Assembly: GCF_018777385.1 (NCBI RefSeq)
Contig: NZ_JAFJYB010000003.1
Span: 124,001-188,000 of the forward strand
Source of the DNA: Candidatus Symbiopectobacterium endolongispinus
Lineage (GTDB): Bacteria > Pseudomonadota > Gammaproteobacteria > Enterobacterales > Enterobacteriaceae
Direction of reading: 5' to 3'
DNA: 64,000 nucleotides
Positions 61,598 to 64,000 of the stretch are shown one piece after another. The number at the start of each line of letters is the position of its first letter. The first letter of the stretch is position 1. Below the pieces are notes generated by a model. The model was not told the origin of the DNA and searched no databases. It was given only the letters and a program-made list of their open reading frames with translations. The position numbers were made by a program, and so were the translations under genes.

Positions 61598-64000
61598 TTG
61601 AAATACCTCGCTTCATTTCACACGACGCTGAAAATTTCCCGCTACCTGTTCAGGGTGCTGGCGATGATGTTATGGATGCTGGGGGCGCTGATTTCCATCT
61701 TCTATTTCAGCAAGGTGCTCAACGATAAAGAAGCTGAGTTGCGCCTGGAATATAACCAGAGCTACGATCAGTCGCAGGAGTATATTCGTCGCACCACGGA
61801 CATCGTGCGGGAATTACGCTATGTGGCTGTCAGCCATGTCAACACGGCGCCCGCGCACGCTACGCCGTCTTCCGCCAATACCCTGCGTACACCGCTGCTT
61901 TCGCTCTATCCATTAACCGCAGGTGCAGACTGTCAGGCTATCTATCAGACCCAAAAAGGGCAGTTGGATGCCGTCAGCGCTTTTTTTACCGATTGGCAGG
62001 ATAACTTCTCCACGGTATACGATCTGAACCGGGGGTTTTTTGTCGATGGTGCCTGGCAGTGCATGATGGATTTCGGTATCCGCAATCAGGCACTGGATCG
62101 CGATAATTTGTTGCAGAACCTGCAAGAACGTTTTGCCGATAAAAAGCATGCGATGCAAGGCGAATGGCGCGATGAAACGGTGTATTGGATAACCGCGGCC
62201 TCCGATCCCGATATCGGCTATCTGTATGCCATTGCACCGATTTATAAAGGGGATCGTCTGGAAACCCTAATGGGCATCGAGCAAACCATCCGTCTGGATG
62301 ATTTTGTTGCTGCAGGCAAATTTACGGTCGGTGCCAAGCTGCTCGATCAGTTCAATCAGCCGTTGCTGCAATTTACCGATAAAGAGCGCAATGGCTCTAT
62401 GACGTCCAGCTACCCGAACGATCGCACCTATTTTGGTTATATGGACGGTTACGACGAAATTATCCTGAAGAAAGCCTTACCGCCAACCACCTTTAATATC
62501 GTCTATTTTATGCCGTTCAGCGTGCTGCTCTCGCAGTTAAACGCGCTGATTATCAACATCGTGTTGTTAAACCTGCTCTCTGCGCTGGTGCTGTTTATTC
62601 TCGCCCGGACATTCGAACGCAAGATGTTTCTGCCTGCGCAAATTAACGCTTTTCAGTTGGAAGAGAACGAGCAGTTTAACCGTAAAATCGTGGCCTCTGC
62701 GCCGGTAGGCATCTGTATTTTGCGCATCAGCGACGGCACTAACCTGCTTAGCAACGAACTGGCGCATAACTACCTGAATTTGTTAACCCATGAAGACCGA
62801 CTCAAGATCACGCGCATTATCTGTGAACAGCAATCAAAATATGTCGATGTGGTTACCAGCAGGAACCATCACCTGCAAATCAGTTTCGTTCATTCTCGCT
62901 ATCGTAATGAAAATGTGGCGATTTGCGTGCTCTCCGATGTGAGCGCGCGGGTCAAGATGGAAGAGTCTCTGCAAGAAATGGCCAATGCGGATGAACAGGC
63001 GAGCCAGTCTAAATCGATGTTTTTGGCCACAGTCAGCCATGAACTGCGCACGCCGCTGTACGGGATTATCGGTAATCTGGATTTGCTCCGCACCAAAAGC
63101 CTGTCGAAAGATGCGAATCGATTAGCGGCAGCGATGCAGAACTCCTCGGCACTGCTGCTCAAAATCATCAGCGATATTCTCGACTTTTCCAAGATAGAGT
63201 CGGAACAGCTTAAAATTGAACCCGCTATTTTTACCCCACAGGAAGTGGTCAGCCACATTACCAGCAACTATCTGCCGCTGGTGGTGCGAAAAAATCTGAC
63301 GCTCTACTGCTTTATCTATCCGCCGGTGCCGGCAACGTTGTCGGGTGATCCAGTACGTTTGCAGCAGGTGCTCTCTAATCTGGTGAGCAATGCGATTAAA
63401 TTTACCGATACCGTCTGCATTATTTTTCAGGTGTGTTGCACCGACGGCTATCTCGAATTTTGGGTACGGGATACTGGCGCGGGGATTAATCCTCGCGAGG
63501 CGCTCAAGCTGTTTGATCCCTTTTTCCAGGCGGGTAGCGGCGTTCAGCGCCATTTTCAAGGGACCGGGTTGGGGTTAGCCATCTGTGAAAAGCTGGTGAA
63601 CCTGATGGATGGCGACATGTCACTGATATCGGAACCCGGGCTGGGCAGTCAGTTTGGCATTCGTATTCCGCTCTATCAGGCACATTACGACGTCCCGACG
63701 CTCAGCGATGCGCTCAGGCAGAAAACCTGCTGGCTGAGGATACGTAATGCCAGTCTTGAGCACAACGCGCTCAGTTTACTGCAACAATATGGTCTCTCAG
63801 CGGCCCGTTATTCTGACCAGACTGTTCATGAGGACGACATCGTCATCAGCGATTACCCGCAGGCTACGCCGCCGCTTTCGCGCTGGAGCGTGCTGTTTAG
63901 TCACGTGCACATCGGCAGTGCGCAGGAGAGTGAGGCAGGGCGCTGGGTCATCAGTACCGCCGGATTGCCGGATTTGCCGGCGTTGCTGGAATGCCTGTGC
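61598..64000 (+). CDS. rcsC: Hybrid sensor kinase RcsC, 5' part (runs off the window)
   Basis: RcsC is the envelope-stress hybrid kinase of the Rcs phosphorelay (RcsC to RcsD to RcsB). One uninterrupted frame of 801 codons runs from a TTG at 61598 (MKYLASFHTTLKISRY) to the window end. Two membrane helices (about 22-42 and 310-330) flank a periplasmic domain. PAS-like and HisKA regions carry the phospho-acceptor His481 in ATVSHELRTPLYGI. HATPase boxes are NLVSNAIKFTD, DTGAG and GTGLGLAI, and the start of the ABL domain follows. The receiver domain lies beyond the window. An ATG at about 61664 is a less likely start. Confidence 0.95.
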   Translation, partial: MKYLASFHTTLKISRYLFRVLAMMLWMLGALISIFYFSKVLNDKEAELRLEYNQSYDQSQEYIRRTTDIVRELRYVAVSHVNTAPAHATPSSANTLRTPLLSLYPLTAGADCQAIYQTQKGQLDAVSAFFTDWQDNFSTVYDLNRGFFVDGAWQCMMDFGIRNQALDRDNLLQNLQERFADKKHAMQGEWRDETVYWITAASDPDIGYLYAIAPIYKGDRLETLMGIEQTIRLDDFVAAGKFTVGAKLLDQFNQPLLQFTDKERNGSMTSSYPNDRTYFGYMDGYDEIILKKALPPTTFNIVYFMPFSVLLSQLNALIINIVLLNLLSALVLFILARTFERKMFLPAQINAFQLEENEQFNRKIVASAPVGICILRISDGTNLLSNELAHNYLNLLTHEDRLKITRIICEQQSKYVDVVTSRNHHLQISFVHSRYRNENVAICVLSDVSARVKMEESLQEMANADEQASQSKSMFLATVSHELRTPLYGIIGNLDLLRTKSLSKDANRLAAAMQNSSALLLKIISDILDFSKIESEQLKIEPAIFTPQEVVSHITSNYLPLVVRKNLTLYCFIYPPVPATLSGDPVRLQQVLSNLVSNAIKFTDTVCIIFQVCCTDGYLEFWVRDTGAGINPREALKLFDPFFQAGSGVQRHFQGTGLGLAICEKLVNLMDGDMSLISEPGLGSQFGIRIPLYQAHYDVPTLSDALRQKTCWLRIRNASLEHNALSLLQQYGLSAARYSDQTVHEDDIVISDYPQATPPLSRWSVLFSHVHIGSAQESEAGRWVISTAGLPDLPALLECLC

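Overview
The window is a chromosomal segment of a gamma-proteobacterium of the order Enterobacterales. Gene order follows the enterobacterial core: clpP-clpX-lon-hupB-ppiD, fadM-queC-decR-mdlA-mdlB-glnK-amtB-tesB-ybaY-atl-ffs, hha-tomB, acrB-acrA-acrR-mscK-rsmS-priC-ybaN-apt-dnaX-ybaB-recR-htpG-adk-hemH-ybaL-ushA-ybaK-ybaP, ybbJ-qmcA, then nrdA-nrdB-yfaE, ubiG, gyrA and rcsC. The rpmJ2-rpmE2 pair beside acrB, a GH28 polygalacturonase and an orphan type VI secretion cassette suggest a plant-associated member of the Pectobacteriaceae (Dickeya, Pectobacterium, Brenneria or Lonsdalea type). The genus is an inference.

Layout: 1-7.7 kb holds protein quality control and chaperones, with two recognisable sigma-32 promoters. 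7.8-19.6 kb holds small metabolic genes, the MdlAB ABC exporter, the nitrogen sensor/transporter glnK-amtB and 4.5S RNA. 20-30.3 kb holds Hha/TomB, the alternative ribosomal proteins L36 and L31, AcrAB-AcrR and MscK. 30.3-41.2 kb holds replication and repair genes (priC, dnaX with its programmed frameshift, recR), apt, htpG, adk, an unrecognised AT-rich membrane protein and hemH. 41.2-53.3 kb holds transport, periplasmic enzymes, a GH28 enzyme, a chemoreceptor and a degraded T6SS effector module. 53.5-64 kb holds class Ia ribonucleotide reductase, ubiG, gyrA and the 5' part of rcsC, which runs off the window.

The most striking property is selective gene decay. About twenty dispensable genes carry frameshifts, in-frame stop codons or deletions: ybaV, queC, cdsH, decR, amtB, tesB, ybaY, acrB, acrR, mscK, ybaN, ushA, the GH28 gene, ybaK, ybaP, qmcA, mcp, and the sel1, PAAR and tle1 genes. 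Every long essential or near-essential gene (clpX, lon, dnaX, htpG, hemH, nrdA, nrdB, gyrA) is intact. This pattern, with several multi-hit genes and two sizeable internal deletions, fits recent host restriction better than random sequencing error. Some single-base homopolymer indels could still be assembly errors.

Functional units that appear lost are RND multidrug efflux (AcrB and its repressor AcrR), cysteine detoxification (CdsH/DecR), ammonium transport (AmtB), the MscK mechanosensitive channel, and a receptor with a CheR/CheB docking tail. Three copies of a roughly 110-bp palindromic mobile repeat sit at gene ends. One separates the amtB terminator hairpin from a T-tract, and one supplies the C-terminal codons of rsmS.
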